Assembly (NCBI GenBank): GCA_041398745.1
Contig: JAWKUB010000004.1
Span: 1-64,000, forward strand
Length of the DNA: 64,000 nucleotides
Reading direction: 5' to 3'
DNA from: JACKHO01 sp041398745
Lineage (GTDB): Bacteria > Planctomycetota > Planctomycetia > Planctomycetales > Planctomycetaceae
Every line of letters begins with the position of its first letter. Positions within the stretch are counted from its first letter, which is position 1. Under the pieces are notes generated by a model, which saw only the letters and a program-made list of their open reading frames with translations, was not told the origin of the DNA and did not search any database. Shown one piece after another: positions 16,795-26,774 of the stretch. The translations under genes were made by a program, and so were the position numbers.

Positions 16795-19080
16795 GTGAGG
16801 TTGAGCGTGGTGGTTAATCGTTTCGCTGGAATTTGTTTGCTTGCTGCCGGTGTCTCACTGCTATGTGCAAATGTGAGCCGGGGCGATGACGTTCGCCCGC
16901 CGGCTCCTTCGCAGCCAGTGAGAGTCAGTCCCCTCGAAGGACTTCAGCTCCAAATTGGTGATGAGCCTTTGCAGACGTTTGAGCCGGTTCGGTCTTTGAA
17001 ACCGGGAACAAACGACAAACGTCGGGCGCTGGCCCTCTACATGGAAGGGCAATTGCATCAGCGGCGCGACGACACCGACAAGGCGCTGGTGTCGTACTTG
17101 CAGGCCATTGAAGCTGACCCAACGGTCATCGACAGTTATCAGGTCGCCGTACCCCTGTTGCTTTTGAGCAGGAAAGAGGAGGAAGCGCACGCACTGGCAC
17201 TCCGTTCGACCTTGCACACGGAAGATGGTTTCGCACTGGTGGAGGTGTTGGCCGCCAGTTATGTACGTGACAACAAGATCGAACCTGCAACGGAACTCCT
17301 TCGGGGAGCACTCGCAAGCCGCACTCTGAAACCGAATAGCGTCATTGAGTACGTCCTGCGACGCGACCTCGGCGGATTTCTACGATTGAGCGAGCAGTAC
17401 GAAGAAGCGGCAAATGAATACAAAATACTGTTTGATGCACTCGTCGCCGGAAAGTTGAATGAACAGGACCGAGAAAAGTTGGTCCCCGATGCTGGCGCCC
17501 TGTTTGACGAATTCGGGGACACGTTCTTGAAGGCCGGTCAACCGGAGCTGGCGCTGCAGGCGTATGAGCAAGCATCGAAGTACCGGGAATCGAAACCGGG
17601 AATTCACAGCTTCAATTTGGCAACCATTTTCAAGCAGACGAAGCAGCCTGAGAAGGCGCTGGAGGAATTGGAACGTTATCTCGCCGCTCAACTGCAAACA
17701 CGAGGTCGACTGGCCTACCAGTTGCTCAAGGATTTATTGCACGAACTGGGACGCGACGACGAACTGTTCGCTCGGCTGGAGCAACTGCACAAAGATGATC
17801 CTCACAACGAGACACTGACCTTCTTCCTCGCAGATGAGCTGGTCGATGCCGATCGACTCGATGAGGCGGAAGCAATTTATCTGGGCGATCAGAATGCTCA
17901 GAACATTAACGATCCCCGTGCCATTGTCGGCATGATGTCGATTTATCGTCGACGTGGTGATGTGGAAAACCTGTTGCCTGCATTGACCAAAATCTTTCAG
18001 CTCGTCCCGCGCGATGATGGCTCAAGCGACGCACTCAATAACGTGACCGAAGATGTCCGTGCCCTGGCTGAGCGTTTTGAGCAACAACTCACGGAACTAA
18101 AAGAAGATGAGCCGGTGCTGACCGATTTGTTTGCCTACGCCCGGGGACAGGCGGAAGGGAATGACGCCAAGCTTGATTTTATTCAGGCGTACTTTATGGG
18201 CAAACTTGCGATTGAGGCAAAGCGGTCGGAAGAGGCAGTTGAGTTCTACCAGCTGGCTGTGTCCATGCGGAACAGCCCTCCGCCAATTCTGTACTGGGAG
18301 TTGGGAAGCCATCTCGTCGACTCGAAGAATTATGAGCTGGCCATTGAAGTGTTGAACGATGCACTCGCTCACCCAGCACAGTCTTTGCAGACGGACCACT
18401 GGAAATTCCAATACCTGCAGAGCTACGCCTACGAATACCTGGGCAAGACCGATGAAGCCCTCAAGGTCATTCGGGATGCACAAAAGCAGAATCCGGATTT
18501 GCCATTCCTGTACTATCAGGAGGGGTGGGTCGTGTATCACCGCCAGCGCTGGGATGAGGCCCTGGCGTTGTTCGAGAAAGTCATCGAAAAGTTCCCTGAC
18601 GAAAAGAAAATGACGCTCGACTGTCAGTTCCTCATTTCAAATATCTACGTCAAGCAGGGGGACATGCCCAAGGGGGAGCAGGTACTGCTCGACATTATTA
18701 AGGAGAATCCCCGGCACCCACAGGCCAATAACGACCTGGGATATTTGTGGGCAGACCAGAACAAGAACCTGGACAAAGCCAGGGAAATGATTGCCATTGC
18801 ACTGGAAGCCGAGCCTGACAACGCGGCTTATCAGGACAGTATGGGCTGGGTGCTTTACCGCGTGGGGGATTTCGAAGGGGCGTATGAGTATTTGCACAAA
18901 GCGACTCAGACGGAGCGAGGCGAGGACAGCACACTCTTCGAGCACCTGGGAGATTGTCTGGTGAAGCTGAATCGTACCGATGAGGCGAAAGACATTTTCA
19001 AGAAGGCTCTCGAACTGGAACAAGAAAAGGAATTGCCCGATTCAGAACTGGTTGACCGGCTCAAGGAGAAGCTGAAGTAG
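16795..19080 (+). CDS. exported tetratricopeptide-repeat protein
   Basis: This encodes 761 aa from a GTG at 16795; nearby GTGs at 16807 and 16810 are alternatives. A signal peptide (about 1-30, with GICLLAAGVSLLCA) precedes many 34-residue TPR-like units. Clear ones are KALVSYLQAIEADPTVIDSY near 95, LALQAYEQASKYRE near 250, and the C-terminal run of NDLGYLWADQNKNLDKAREM, YQDSMGWVLYRVGDFEGA and EHLGDCLVKLNRTDEAK (about 645-740). It is probably a periplasmic scaffold for protein-protein contacts; the partner is unknown. Its TAG stop overlaps by one base the GTG of the ubiquitin-like gene that follows. Confidence 0.85.
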   Translation: MRLSVVVNRFAGICLLAAGVSLLCANVSRGDDVRPPAPSQPVRVSPLEGLQLQIGDEPLQTFEPVRSLKPGTNDKRRALALYMEGQLHQRRDDTDKALVSYLQAIEADPTVIDSYQVAVPLLLLSRKEEEAHALALRSTLHTEDGFALVEVLAASYVRDNKIEPATELLRGALASRTLKPNSVIEYVLRRDLGGFLRLSEQYEEAANEYKILFDALVAGKLNEQDREKLVPDAGALFDEFGDTFLKAGQPELALQAYEQASKYRESKPGIHSFNLATIFKQTKQPEKALEELERYLAAQLQTRGRLAYQLLKDLLHELGRDDELFARLEQLHKDDPHNETLTFFLADELVDADRLDEAEAIYLGDQNAQNINDPRAIVGMMSIYRRRGDVENLLPALTKIFQLVPRDDGSSDALNNVTEDVRALAERFEQQLTELKEDEPVLTDLFAYARGQAEGNDAKLDFIQAYFMGKLAIEAKRSEEAVEFYQLAVSMRNSPPPILYWELGSHLVDSKNYELAIEVLNDALAHPAQSLQTDHWKFQYLQSYAYEYLGKTDEALKVIRDAQKQNPDLPFLYYQEGWVVYHRQRWDEALALFEKVIEKFPDEKKMTLDCQFLISNIYVKQGDMPKGEQVLLDIIKENPRHPQANNDLGYLWADQNKNLDKAREMIAIALEAEPDNAAYQDSMGWVLYRVGDFEGAYEYLHKATQTERGEDSTLFEHLGDCLVKLNRTDEAKDIFKKALELEQEKELPDSELVDRLKEKLK

Positions 19081-19409
19081 TGCAGATCTGTGCTGTTTCA
19101 ATTGCCAAGAAGCGAGTAGCAACTGTGGTAAACGTAACGTTTCATCTTGAAGCTCAACTGCGGCATTTAGCGCAGGCTGATCAAGCTACGCTTGAGTTGC
19201 CAGGTGGAGCGTCACTTGCCGAGGGATTGCAGCAACTGGCCACCCAGCAGCCGGAACTGGCAAAGTATCTGGTGGATGCTGACAACAATGTGCAGCGGAG
19301 TCTGCTGGTTGTGTTGAACAATCAGCCCGTCGTGCCGTCCGATGCCACAAAGCATCCTCTCAATGACGGTGCTGAAGTTGTGCTGCTGCCGCCCATTTCA
19401 GGTGGATAA
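19080..19409 (+). CDS. MoaD/ThiS-family ubiquitin-like sulfur carrier protein
   Basis: This encodes up to 109 aa. The beta-grasp pattern is visible: VNVTFHLEAQLRHLA at the start, ATLELPGGASLAEGLQQLA, then LLVVLNNQPVV and DGAEVVLLPPISGG ending in the Gly-Gly tail. That tail is adenylated and thiocarboxylated in molybdopterin or thiamine synthesis. The GTG at 19080 overlaps the TPR stop; a GTG at 19125 would give a more typical ~94-residue length. No MoaE, MoeB, ThiF or ThiG gene is nearby, so its sulfur-transfer partner is not evident. It could supply molybdopterin synthesis, fitting the molybdopterin oxidoreductase at 45229, but that link is inference. Confidence 0.82.
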   Translation: MQICAVSIAKKRVATVVNVTFHLEAQLRHLAQADQATLELPGGASLAEGLQQLATQQPELAKYLVDADNNVQRSLLVVLNNQPVVPSDATKHPLNDGAEVVLLPPISGG

Positions 19410-19415
19410 TTCCCG

Positions 19416-20879
19416 TCACGGTGTAGAGCGTGTGGGAAACCTTGCGTTCATTTCTTTGAGATGATGAGCAAGGGCGTCAGCGAGTTCGCTTGTCAATTTT
19501 GGTCGTTCCGACGCCAAGTCATGTTGTTCGCCGGGGTCGACGCTGAGGTCGTAAAGTTCGTTGCGTCCGTCTTCGTAAAAGTGCAATAACTTGTATTGGC
19601 CGCGGCGCAGTGCCGAATGCGGACGTGTGCGGCTGGTGACGAAGTCGCCTATGCCAATGGTGTCGGAGGCGGCGGCGAATCCTGTCTCGGGGTGATAGTA
19701 CGGAAAGTGCCAAATCAAATCGCGCAAAGTGGAGGCGGGTTTACCTCTAAGTTCGTCCGTCAGGTCTGCCCCATCGACTAAATCGGAGGGCTTTCCGCCA
19801 GCCAGCGAGACGAACGTCGGTAACAAATCATAGCCAACGACTGGCTTCTCACACGCCGTTGCTGACTGCGAATTACCCGGCCAGCGCACAATGAGTGGAA
19901 CCCGAATGCCTCCTTCGTAGAGGTTCCATTTGGATCCTCGAAAGGGCGCATTGGTTGTGTATTCTGGATGACCGCCGTTGTCCGAGGTGAACACGACAAT
20001 GGTACTCTCAGTGAGGCCGCTTTCATCCAGTTCTGCGAGAATGCGACCGACATAGTGGTCCAACGTGGTGACGAAGGCGCCGTAACGAATTCGTCGTTCG
20101 CGGGCGGGGGAATCGGTTGGGATCTTTTCAGAGTATTTGTCTGTAAGCCATTCGCACGGACTTTTGACCGGCGTGTGTACGTAGAATTGCGATGCCATGA
20201 GAAAGAATGGCTCGGGGTGATCCTGTTTGATGAACGAAACGACGCGGTCGACCATTGTGTCGGCGGGGAACTCTCCATCGCTTCGAAGTGGCTCGGGCGT
20301 GCGCTTTCCCCACGAGTAAGGATGCCCTCCGAAGTCTTCGACGGCCGTTTGGAATCCTTGCTGGGCCGGACCGTGCGTAGGACTCCAGCCGAGGTAGCGT
20401 TCATGGTGCGCATTCAAATGCCACTTGCCAAAGAACGCGGTGTGGTATCCCAAGTCTCTCAACTGTTCCGCGATGGTCTGTTCCGCAAGTGGGAGGTTGA
20501 GCGTGAACGGTGGCGCCTGTAGCGGCAACTGCATATCGATTTGCTGCGTGCCTGCCTGCTGTTTGGTGACAAATTCAAATCCGAGTCGTGCGGTGGTCCT
20601 GCCTGTTAGAAAGCTCGCGCGGGAGGCCGAGCAAATGGGGGCGGGAGCGTAGGCGTCGGTGAATCGCATTCCCTGGCTGGCGAGTTTGTCGAGGTGCGGT
20701 GTTTCATGCCAGGGGTGGCCGTAACAGCCAAGGTCGGCCCAGGCGAGGTCATCTGCCAGGATGAACAGGATGTTGGGGCGCTCTGGCTGTTGGGCGAAAA
20801 CGGTTGTTCTCAAGCAGATCATTATCAGCAAGGCCAGCAGCGACATACGCCGAACAGAGTGGGTGCGGGAGTCAATCAT
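19416..20879 (-). CDS. secreted arylsulfatase-family hydrolase
   Basis: This encodes 487 aa. The ATG at 20879 is chosen because AAGG lies about 8 bases upstream; the frame is open from 20975. A signal peptide (about 12-29) precedes PNILFILADDLAWADLGCYG, the usual metal-binding opening of the family. The sulfatase signature CSASRASFLTGR has Cys83, to be converted to formylglycine, and Arg87. SDNGGH carries further metal ligands. It would hydrolyse sulfate esters of polysaccharides or glycans outside the cytoplasm. It is divergent from the sialidase gene, with 110 bp between starts, suggesting shared control and joint action on sulfated sialoglycans. It converges on the MoaD/ThiS gene with 6 bp between stops. 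Confidence 0.93.
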   Translation of the reverse strand: MIDSRTHSVRRMSLLALLIMICLRTTVFAQQPERPNILFILADDLAWADLGCYGHPWHETPHLDKLASQGMRFTDAYAPAPICSASRASFLTGRTTARLGFEFVTKQQAGTQQIDMQLPLQAPPFTLNLPLAEQTIAEQLRDLGYHTAFFGKWHLNAHHERYLGWSPTHGPAQQGFQTAVEDFGGHPYSWGKRTPEPLRSDGEFPADTMVDRVVSFIKQDHPEPFFLMASQFYVHTPVKSPCEWLTDKYSEKIPTDSPARERRIRYGAFVTTLDHYVGRILAELDESGLTESTIVVFTSDNGGHPEYTTNAPFRGSKWNLYEGGIRVPLIVRWPGNSQSATACEKPVVGYDLLPTFVSLAGGKPSDLVDGADLTDELRGKPASTLRDLIWHFPYYHPETGFAAASDTIGIGDFVTSRTRPHSALRRGQYKLLHFYEDGRNELYDLSVDPGEQHDLASERPKLTSELADALAHHLKEMNARFPTRSTP

Positions 20880-20989
20880 GCCCATACCTTGAAACAGAAT
20901 GATGGCTTTCGGGTGATGATTGTACCTGCTGCCGGTAGACTTTTCATGAATCCATATTGCGACTTTGTCCTTCAACTGAGGAGTGCTTC

Positions 20990-22177
20990 ATGGCACGGCT
21001 GTTTCCGATGCTGCTTATTGCGTTGACGTCACCACTGCTGGCGGCGGACTATGAGTTTCTTCCGGTCTTCCAGAATGGAACCGGCGGCTACAACGTCTAC
21101 CGAATTCCGGCCATTGTTCAGGCGGGCAACGGTGACCTGCTGGCGTTCTGCGAGGCGCGAGAAGGGGGCGATGCCAGCAAAATCGACCTCGTCATGAAGC
21201 GGTCTACGGACGCCGGAATGTCCTGGTCGCAGTTGCAAGTTGTGCAGGCGGCTGACAGTTTCAAGTCATTGTTTGGGGAGAATCCTCCACCGATTACTGC
21301 TGGCAACCCCGCACCAGTCGTCGACCAGTTAGACCCAGAGCATCCTGGGCGAATTTGGTTGCCGTTTACACTTGAGAACGACAAAGTCTTCGTGGTTTAC
21401 AGCGATGACCATGGGGCGACGTGGTCCCCACGACGTGAAATTACGGACAGCGTGAAGCGGGAGAATTGGGGCTGGTACGCCACCGGTCCTGTTCACTCAA
21501 TTCAATTGCAGCGGGGAGAACACAAAGGTCGGTTGGTTGTGCCATGTGACCATCGACTCGGGAGTGGCGGAGCTGACCGGGGACCATGCGGCGGCCACTG
21601 CATATACAGTGACGACCATGGACTCACCTGGCAAATTGGCGGTGTTGACGGGGCGTATGACGATGACCTGGAGCCGAACGAAACAACCGTCGTCGAACTG
21701 AACGATGGCCGCCTCTGTTTCAACGCCCGTGACCAAAACGGCAAAGCTCCTGGCACGCGAGCTGTTGTCTACAGTAATGACGGAGGTACGACCTTCGAAC
21801 ATCAGGAAGAAGGGCCGTTTCCCATTTATCAACCGATGGGCGGAGTCATTGATCCGCCGGTTGTGCAGTGTTCGTTGCAGCGGATGGCATCGACTTTGGA
21901 TGGCGCGAAGGCGAATTTGATTCTGTTCTGCGGACCAGATGAAAATGGTCCCTCAGGGAAAGGGCGTAGCGATTTGCGTCTGCGCTACTCGACTGATGAA
22001 GCCCAGACCTGGCACGATGGTCCACTCATTCACACTGGGCCAGCCGCTTACAGCGACATGGTGCGACTGAGCGGCGACGCGGTTGGCATACTGTTCGAAG
22101 CAGGGAAGACGGGAACGAAGAGCTACAACGAAATCTGGTTTGTGCGTGCGGAGGTTGGCAGTGTTGCCGGGGAGTAA
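20990..22177 (+). CDS. secreted BNR-repeat exo-sialidase
   Basis: This encodes 395 aa from the ATG at 20990, with GAGGAG 6-8 bases upstream. A signal peptide (MARLFPMLLIALTSPLLAA) precedes a six-bladed propeller. The sialidase arginine motif appears as YRIPAIV (about 29-35). Asp-box-like repeats are present: STDAGMSW, SDDHGATW, SDDHGLTW, SNDGGTTF and STDEAQTW. REGGDASKID is near the expected catalytic Asp region. It would release terminal sialic acids, or related sugars, from glycans. Paired divergently with a sulfatase, it fits degradation of sulfated glycoproteins or algal glycans. Substrate cannot be told from sequence. Confidence 0.9.
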   Translation: MARLFPMLLIALTSPLLAADYEFLPVFQNGTGGYNVYRIPAIVQAGNGDLLAFCEAREGGDASKIDLVMKRSTDAGMSWSQLQVVQAADSFKSLFGENPPPITAGNPAPVVDQLDPEHPGRIWLPFTLENDKVFVVYSDDHGATWSPRREITDSVKRENWGWYATGPVHSIQLQRGEHKGRLVVPCDHRLGSGGADRGPCGGHCIYSDDHGLTWQIGGVDGAYDDDLEPNETTVVELNDGRLCFNARDQNGKAPGTRAVVYSNDGGTTFEHQEEGPFPIYQPMGGVIDPPVVQCSLQRMASTLDGAKANLILFCGPDENGPSGKGRSDLRLRYSTDEAQTWHDGPLIHTGPAAYSDMVRLSGDAVGILFEAGKTGTKSYNEIWFVRAEVGSVAGE

Positions 22178-22266
22178 TCATCGGCTGGCTGCTGGCGGGA
22201 CGTCCAGCTTCCGTTCGGTTGAGATGGTTGAGAATTGCGAAGGCAAATCTGCCAAGTCGTTCAGTT

Positions 22267-22304
22267 AAAAAAGAAAGGCCCTCCACTTTCGTGGAGGGCC
22301 TTTC
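22267..22304 (-). terminator. intrinsic terminator of fusA
   Basis: A perfect 14-bp stem (22273-22286 with 22291-22304, loop TTTC) is followed on the minus strand by six T residues (22272-22267). It lies 26 bp past the fusA stop. In the plus direction the T-run is weak, so it is mainly a terminator for fusA and perhaps a weaker one for the sialidase gene. Confidence 0.92.
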
Positions 22305-22329
22305 TCGTCAATTCAACTGGCAGTGAATG

Positions 22330-24465
22330 TTACGCCTTGGCGAGTCGTTCCTGCTTTTCCTTGCGGCGTTGTTCGACAACTTCTTCCTGGATGTTTCGTG
22401 GAACCTGCTTATAGGAGCCGAATTCCATGGTGAAGCCACCCTTACCCTGCGTCATCGAACGAATTTCGTTGGCGTAATCGAACATGCTGGCCAGTGGCAC
22501 TTCAGCGTAAATGACGGTGGTTCCGTCACGGACATCGGTTCCGTTGAGAACACCACGCTTACTGCTGATGTGACCGGTCACTGGTCCCTGGTACTCTTCT
22601 GGAATTTCGACTTCGAGCTTCATGATGGGCTCCAGCAGTGCCATGCCAGATTTTTCCAGCGTTTCACGCATTGCTGCCCAACCGCAAGTTTCGAACGCCT
22701 TTTCAGACGAGTCCACGTCGTGGTAGCTACCGTCTGTCAAGTCGCAACCAACACGCACAACTTCGGACTCAATCAGCGGTCCCTTCACGAGAGCACGTTC
22801 AAAACCAGCCTTGGCTGCCGGAATGTACTGAGTCGGAATACGACCTTGCGAAATCTTGTTGTTGAATTCCCAGTTGACTGGTGAGTCTTCTGGAAGCGGG
22901 AAAATGCGACCCACAACGTGGGCGTACTGACCGGAACCACCAGTCTGCTTTTTGTGCTTGTAGTTGAACTCGACTTCCTTGGTTGGCATTTCCTTGTATG
23001 CCACCTTTGGAGCACCCACGTTCACTTCGCAGCGGTATTCGCGACGAATACGCTCGATGTAAATTTCGAGGTGGAGCTGACCCATACCAGCGATAATAGT
23101 TTCCTTGGTCTCAGGATCGGTTTCCATGTGGAAAGTTGGATCTTCCCGGCGGAAACGTTCGAGAGCCTTGGAGAGACGATCGGCACCGTCACGCTGAGCT
23201 GGCTCGATGGACAGACGAATCACGGGCTCGGGAACGTAAATGTTCTCGAGTGAGTAATTCACGCCATCACCGCAGAACGTATCACCAGAGGCACAGTCGA
23301 TACCGACCACGGCCACAATGTCTCCAGCTTCCGCGACGTCAATGTCTTCGCGGTCGTTGGAGTGCATGCGGACGAGGCGTCCGAACCGAACCTTCTTTCC
23401 GGTACGGGTATTCACGTAGGATTCACCTTTGGTGATTTTACCCTGATAAATTCGGGTGTAGGTCAACTGGCCGAACTGCTCCTGCACGATTTTGAATGCC
23501 ATGCAGACGAGAGGGTCTTCCGTGTTGGTGGTAAGCGGAACGCGCTTTTCTTCGCCTTCCTGCAATTCGCCAGCAGAGATGGCCTTTTCGGTGGCATCAA
23601 CGTCGATGGCTGAAATGTCACGATCGAGCGGGCAGGGCAGGTAGTTGACAACAGCGTTCAGCAGGTTTTGAACACCCTTGTTCTTAAATGCCGAACCGAG
23701 CAGCATCGGAGCCATTTCCTGGGCCAGGGTGGCTGTCCGGATGATGTTGATGAGTTCTTCTTTGGGGAATTCCTGTTCTTCCAGGAGTGCAACCATAAGT
23801 TCATCGCTGAACATCGACAGTGATTCGAGCATTTCCTGACGCTTCTCGTGGGCTTCGTCTTGGAGAGCTGCTGGAATGGGTTCACGGCGAACAGTTTCAC
23901 CTTGAGTACCATCGTAGTAGCACGCTTCCATGTCGATGAGGTCGATGACCCCTTCGAAGTCGGCACCCGAACCAATGGGCATTTGCAGAGGAATGGCGTT
24001 CAGGCCGAGCTTTTCACGAACCTGATCCACAACCTTATAGAAGTCGGCACCGGTCCGGTCCATTTTGTTGACGAAGGCAATACGAGGAATTTTGTATCGC
24101 TTCATTTGGCGGTCGACGGTCAGAGACTGGCTTTGCACGCCACCCACCGAACAGAGCACAAGCACGGCACCGTCGAGCACGCGGAGACTGCGCTCCACTT
24201 CGACGGTGAAGTCCACGTGGCCCGGCGTATCGATAACGTTAACGGTAGTTCCATCCCACGCAACTTGAGTAGCTGCGGAGGTAATCGTAATACCACGCTC
24301 CTTTTCGAGGTCCATGTGGTCCATGACGGCTCCGTCGCCATCACCCTTCACTTCGCCGATTTTGTAAATACGGCCGGAGTAGAACAGAATGCGTTCAGTG
24401 AGGGTGGTTTTCCCGGAGTCGATGTGGGCGGAAATACCGATGTTACGGACTTTTTGGAGGTTCAT
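22330..24465 (-). CDS. fusA: translation elongation factor G
   Basis: This encodes 711 aa. EF-G is the GTPase that moves tRNAs and mRNA through the ribosome after peptide transfer. All G motifs are visible: AHIDSGKT (about 13-20), RGITI, DTPGHVDF and NKMD. Domains II-V follow, including GMGQLHLEIYIERI and the domain IV tip region with GSGQYAHVVG. The switch I region reads GEVKGDGDGAVMDHMDLE, slightly longer than in the E. coli type, which suggests one of the EF-G subtypes kept beside others in Planctomycetota. No rpsL, rpsG or tuf flanks it, so it is outside the classic str operon. It ends in a strong terminator. Confidence 0.96.
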   Translation of the reverse strand: MNLQKVRNIGISAHIDSGKTTLTERILFYSGRIYKIGEVKGDGDGAVMDHMDLEKERGITITSAATQVAWDGTTVNVIDTPGHVDFTVEVERSLRVLDGAVLVLCSVGGVQSQSLTVDRQMKRYKIPRIAFVNKMDRTGADFYKVVDQVREKLGLNAIPLQMPIGSGADFEGVIDLIDMEACYYDGTQGETVRREPIPAALQDEAHEKRQEMLESLSMFSDELMVALLEEQEFPKEELINIIRTATLAQEMAPMLLGSAFKNKGVQNLLNAVVNYLPCPLDRDISAIDVDATEKAISAGELQEGEEKRVPLTTNTEDPLVCMAFKIVQEQFGQLTYTRIYQGKITKGESYVNTRTGKKVRFGRLVRMHSNDREDIDVAEAGDIVAVVGIDCASGDTFCGDGVNYSLENIYVPEPVIRLSIEPAQRDGADRLSKALERFRREDPTFHMETDPETKETIIAGMGQLHLEIYIERIRREYRCEVNVGAPKVAYKEMPTKEVEFNYKHKKQTGGSGQYAHVVGRIFPLPEDSPVNWEFNNKISQGRIPTQYIPAAKAGFERALVKGPLIESEVVRVGCDLTDGSYHDVDSSEKAFETCGWAAMRETLEKSGMALLEPIMKLEVEIPEEYQGPVTGHISSKRGVLNGTDVRDGTTVIYAEVPLASMFDYANEIRSMTQGKGGFTMEFGSYKQVPRNIQEEVVEQRRKEKQERLAKA

Positions 24466-25051
24466 TGTTCAAAGGACGGTTGAGAGAGAAAATACGGAAA
24501 GCGATCACAAAATCGCTTACATGACGACAAAGAGCTGCAACACCAATTTCTTCAAGCGATGAAGAAGCTGGTTCCTAGAGAGTCCAAACTGCTCGAATGG
24601 GGTGTTGCATGTCGTTTTGCCCTAACAGGTTGCAAAGCAACAGTTGGTTGACAGGACGAGACTGCCGTCGTGTGCCTTACCAAACTGGACCTGGAACGCA
24701 AACACGCTGATAAGTAAGGGCATTCAGAGTGAAAGAGTCCCGAAAGTAGCAGGGAAAATTGCTGAAATTCAGCTTGGGGGAGGGAAAGTTCACGTGGAGC
24801 AAACGGTCCCTCTACTTAAAGCCCCTGCTTAAGGCGGCACGGGATGTTATCGGGAGACTCATGCTGTGGGAAGAGGGAATTTCTTGAATTGTGCCAGATT
24901 CTCCTGAACTTAACGCAAGTGCCGGTTGTTTCTGATCGCGGAAACGCGAAACCCTGGGTTTACCGTACAAGGTCTGACTGGTGAGTGGTCCATTCATATG
25001 AGACGATAGATCGCTGAATTTCGGCAGTTTGCCTCTACAAAACCCTCGCGC
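24466..25051. other. 586-bp divergent intergenic region upstream of fusA and the GGDEF gene
   Basis: I see no convincing gene here. A short 7-bp hairpin (AAGCGAT/ATCGCTT) occurs near 24500-24520 in the fusA leader. The region should hold promoters for both divergent genes. I found no recognisable riboswitch or RNA gene. Confidence 0.5.
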
Positions 25052-26764
25052 ATGACTCTGGCTGTGGACATTCCGAGTGTCGCCTACTGGTGGGCCGCGT
25101 GCGCACTGCTGTGCTGCATATGGTTGCTGCGCGAGTATGTATGGCGGTATCGGACGTTCGCACGTGATGAGCAAATTGAGACCGTTCGGAAAGATTTGCA
25201 TCACTTGCAGGAGTCATATTCGCAAGCGGCGTTTCAGCAGGAGTGGCTCTCGCGATTGGTGGATGGGGAGTCATCGACAGAAGAGTTGGCACTGCTGGTC
25301 GCGAGGTGGTTACCACACGACGCGCAGCCGCAGTTGTGGGTCATGGAACGTGCTGATGACGGTGCAGCAGCGCCATTAACTGTTGCGGCAGGTCATCGTG
25401 CGATGCTGACTCGTGTCACCGTTTCGCCGCAACTGTGGGATCAACTCGAAATCAATGGGCGAGTTCAGTTGGGGGAGCATGAGTTACGACATCAACGTTT
25501 GCTCAGGCTGCCATCGGAGCTGGCCCGTAATGTGCCGGAATTGTTCGTGCTGCGTTGTGGTGCACAAGTTCCCGTGAACCGCATTCTTTGTACGACACAC
25601 ATTCCCGAATGGACGGGTGATCGAGCAGAGAACTTGCGGCTTCTCAGTTGGGCGACCCAGCGTTGGGTGACCGCCATCCCGGTTCCTGCGAATGTCGCGG
25701 AACGAATTGAGGAGGGGGAAAATCGGATGGTGCGCATCATGTTGGAACTGCGCACCATTGCCGACATGGAGTTCGCCTCGCCTATGGAAATGCTCCGGGA
25801 ATTCCTGCGAATTCTTGCCAAGGCGACGGGGTTTGACCGTGTCTCGCTGTATCTGACGCAGCAGGACAATTCCCGGAAAATTGACCGTTTTTGCTGGGCT
25901 GGAACGGGGCAGGAGGGTGATGCTCTGGATGCGTGGCATCAAATCGAAGATTCCGTCGTCGCCGATCACCTCGACGTTTCCGGACTGGTTGTCTTGACGC
26001 ACGACCGGAATACGCATTGGGCAAACATTGGCCAGGTCGAATCCATTGCCATTACGCCCCTCGCCCCGGGGACTGACCCTGTCGGATTGCTGTGTTTGAC
26101 CTCACGCAGCGCGATTAATCTTGGCGAAGTCGATCGCCAAATCATCAATTGGGCGGCGCGTTACCTTATGCAAACGCTGTCACGAACGGTGGACCGCGTG
26201 GTGGTCGAAGAACAGGCGCGACGCGATTCGCTGACCAAGCTGGCGAATCGGCATACGTTCGATCATGAAATGGCGAGGCAGTTGCAGGTTTCCGGAAGTC
26301 TGGACGAGTTCTGCAGTCTCATTCTCATTGACCTGGACCATTTCAAGAAGGTTAACGACGAGTTTGGGCATCCGGCGGGTGATGCTGTTTTGCAGGAGGT
26401 GGCCCTCCGATTGGAGTCAGAAGTTGGCAAAACCCGTGTCACGGACCGACCTCTCGTGGCTCGCTTAGGGGGCGAGGAACTGGGTGTGCTGTTGCCCGGA
26501 GTAGGCTACTCGGGTGCGAACCGCATTGCCGAAGCCCTGCGCGAGTCGATTCGGTCGACTCCGGTCATGCACGAGGGGGTGAACATTCCCGTGACAGCCA
26601 GCTTGGGAATTGCCATTTGTCCGCGCAATGGACGCGAACCGCGTGAACTATTTGCCGCTGCCGATGCCGCACTCTATGCCGCAAAGGCAAGTGGTCGCGA
26701 CTGCGTACGAACGGCGCCTGCGATTTCGGCGTCAGGTGAGCGAAATGACGAAGATTCGCCGTAA
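25052..26764 (+). CDS. membrane-anchored GAF-GGDEF diguanylate cyclase
   Basis: This encodes 570 aa. An N-terminal transmembrane helix (about 10-27, VAYWWAACALLCCIWLL) is followed by a coiled-coil stretch, a region with a weak first sensory domain, a GAF-like domain (about 230-390, LREFLRILAKATGFDRVSLYL) and a GGDEF domain (about 395-560). The active loop is RLGGEELGVLLPG (GGEEL at 473-477), a functional variant of GGDEF, and the metal-binding Asp is in LILIDLDHFKKVND. It would make cyclic di-GMP from two GTP. An RxxD resembling the inhibitory site (RVTD) lies seven rather than five residues before the loop, so product inhibition is uncertain. It is a single gene. Confidence 0.93.
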   Translation: MTLAVDIPSVAYWWAACALLCCIWLLREYVWRYRTFARDEQIETVRKDLHHLQESYSQAAFQQEWLSRLVDGESSTEELALLVARWLPHDAQPQLWVMERADDGAAAPLTVAAGHRAMLTRVTVSPQLWDQLEINGRVQLGEHELRHQRLLRLPSELARNVPELFVLRCGAQVPVNRILCTTHIPEWTGDRAENLRLLSWATQRWVTAIPVPANVAERIEEGENRMVRIMLELRTIADMEFASPMEMLREFLRILAKATGFDRVSLYLTQQDNSRKIDRFCWAGTGQEGDALDAWHQIEDSVVADHLDVSGLVVLTHDRNTHWANIGQVESIAITPLAPGTDPVGLLCLTSRSAINLGEVDRQIINWAARYLMQTLSRTVDRVVVEEQARRDSLTKLANRHTFDHEMARQLQVSGSLDEFCSLILIDLDHFKKVNDEFGHPAGDAVLQEVALRLESEVGKTRVTDRPLVARLGGEELGVLLPGVGYSGANRIAEALRESIRSTPVMHEGVNIPVTASLGIAICPRNGREPRELFAAADAALYAAKASGRDCVRTAPAISASGERNDEDSP

Positions 26765-26774
26765 TCCGGTGTCG

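Noticed and set aside
24466..25051. Possible structured RNA or tRNA in the fusA/GGDEF intergenic region
   Set aside because: Only a 7-bp hairpin was found; no cloverleaf or known riboswitch pattern.
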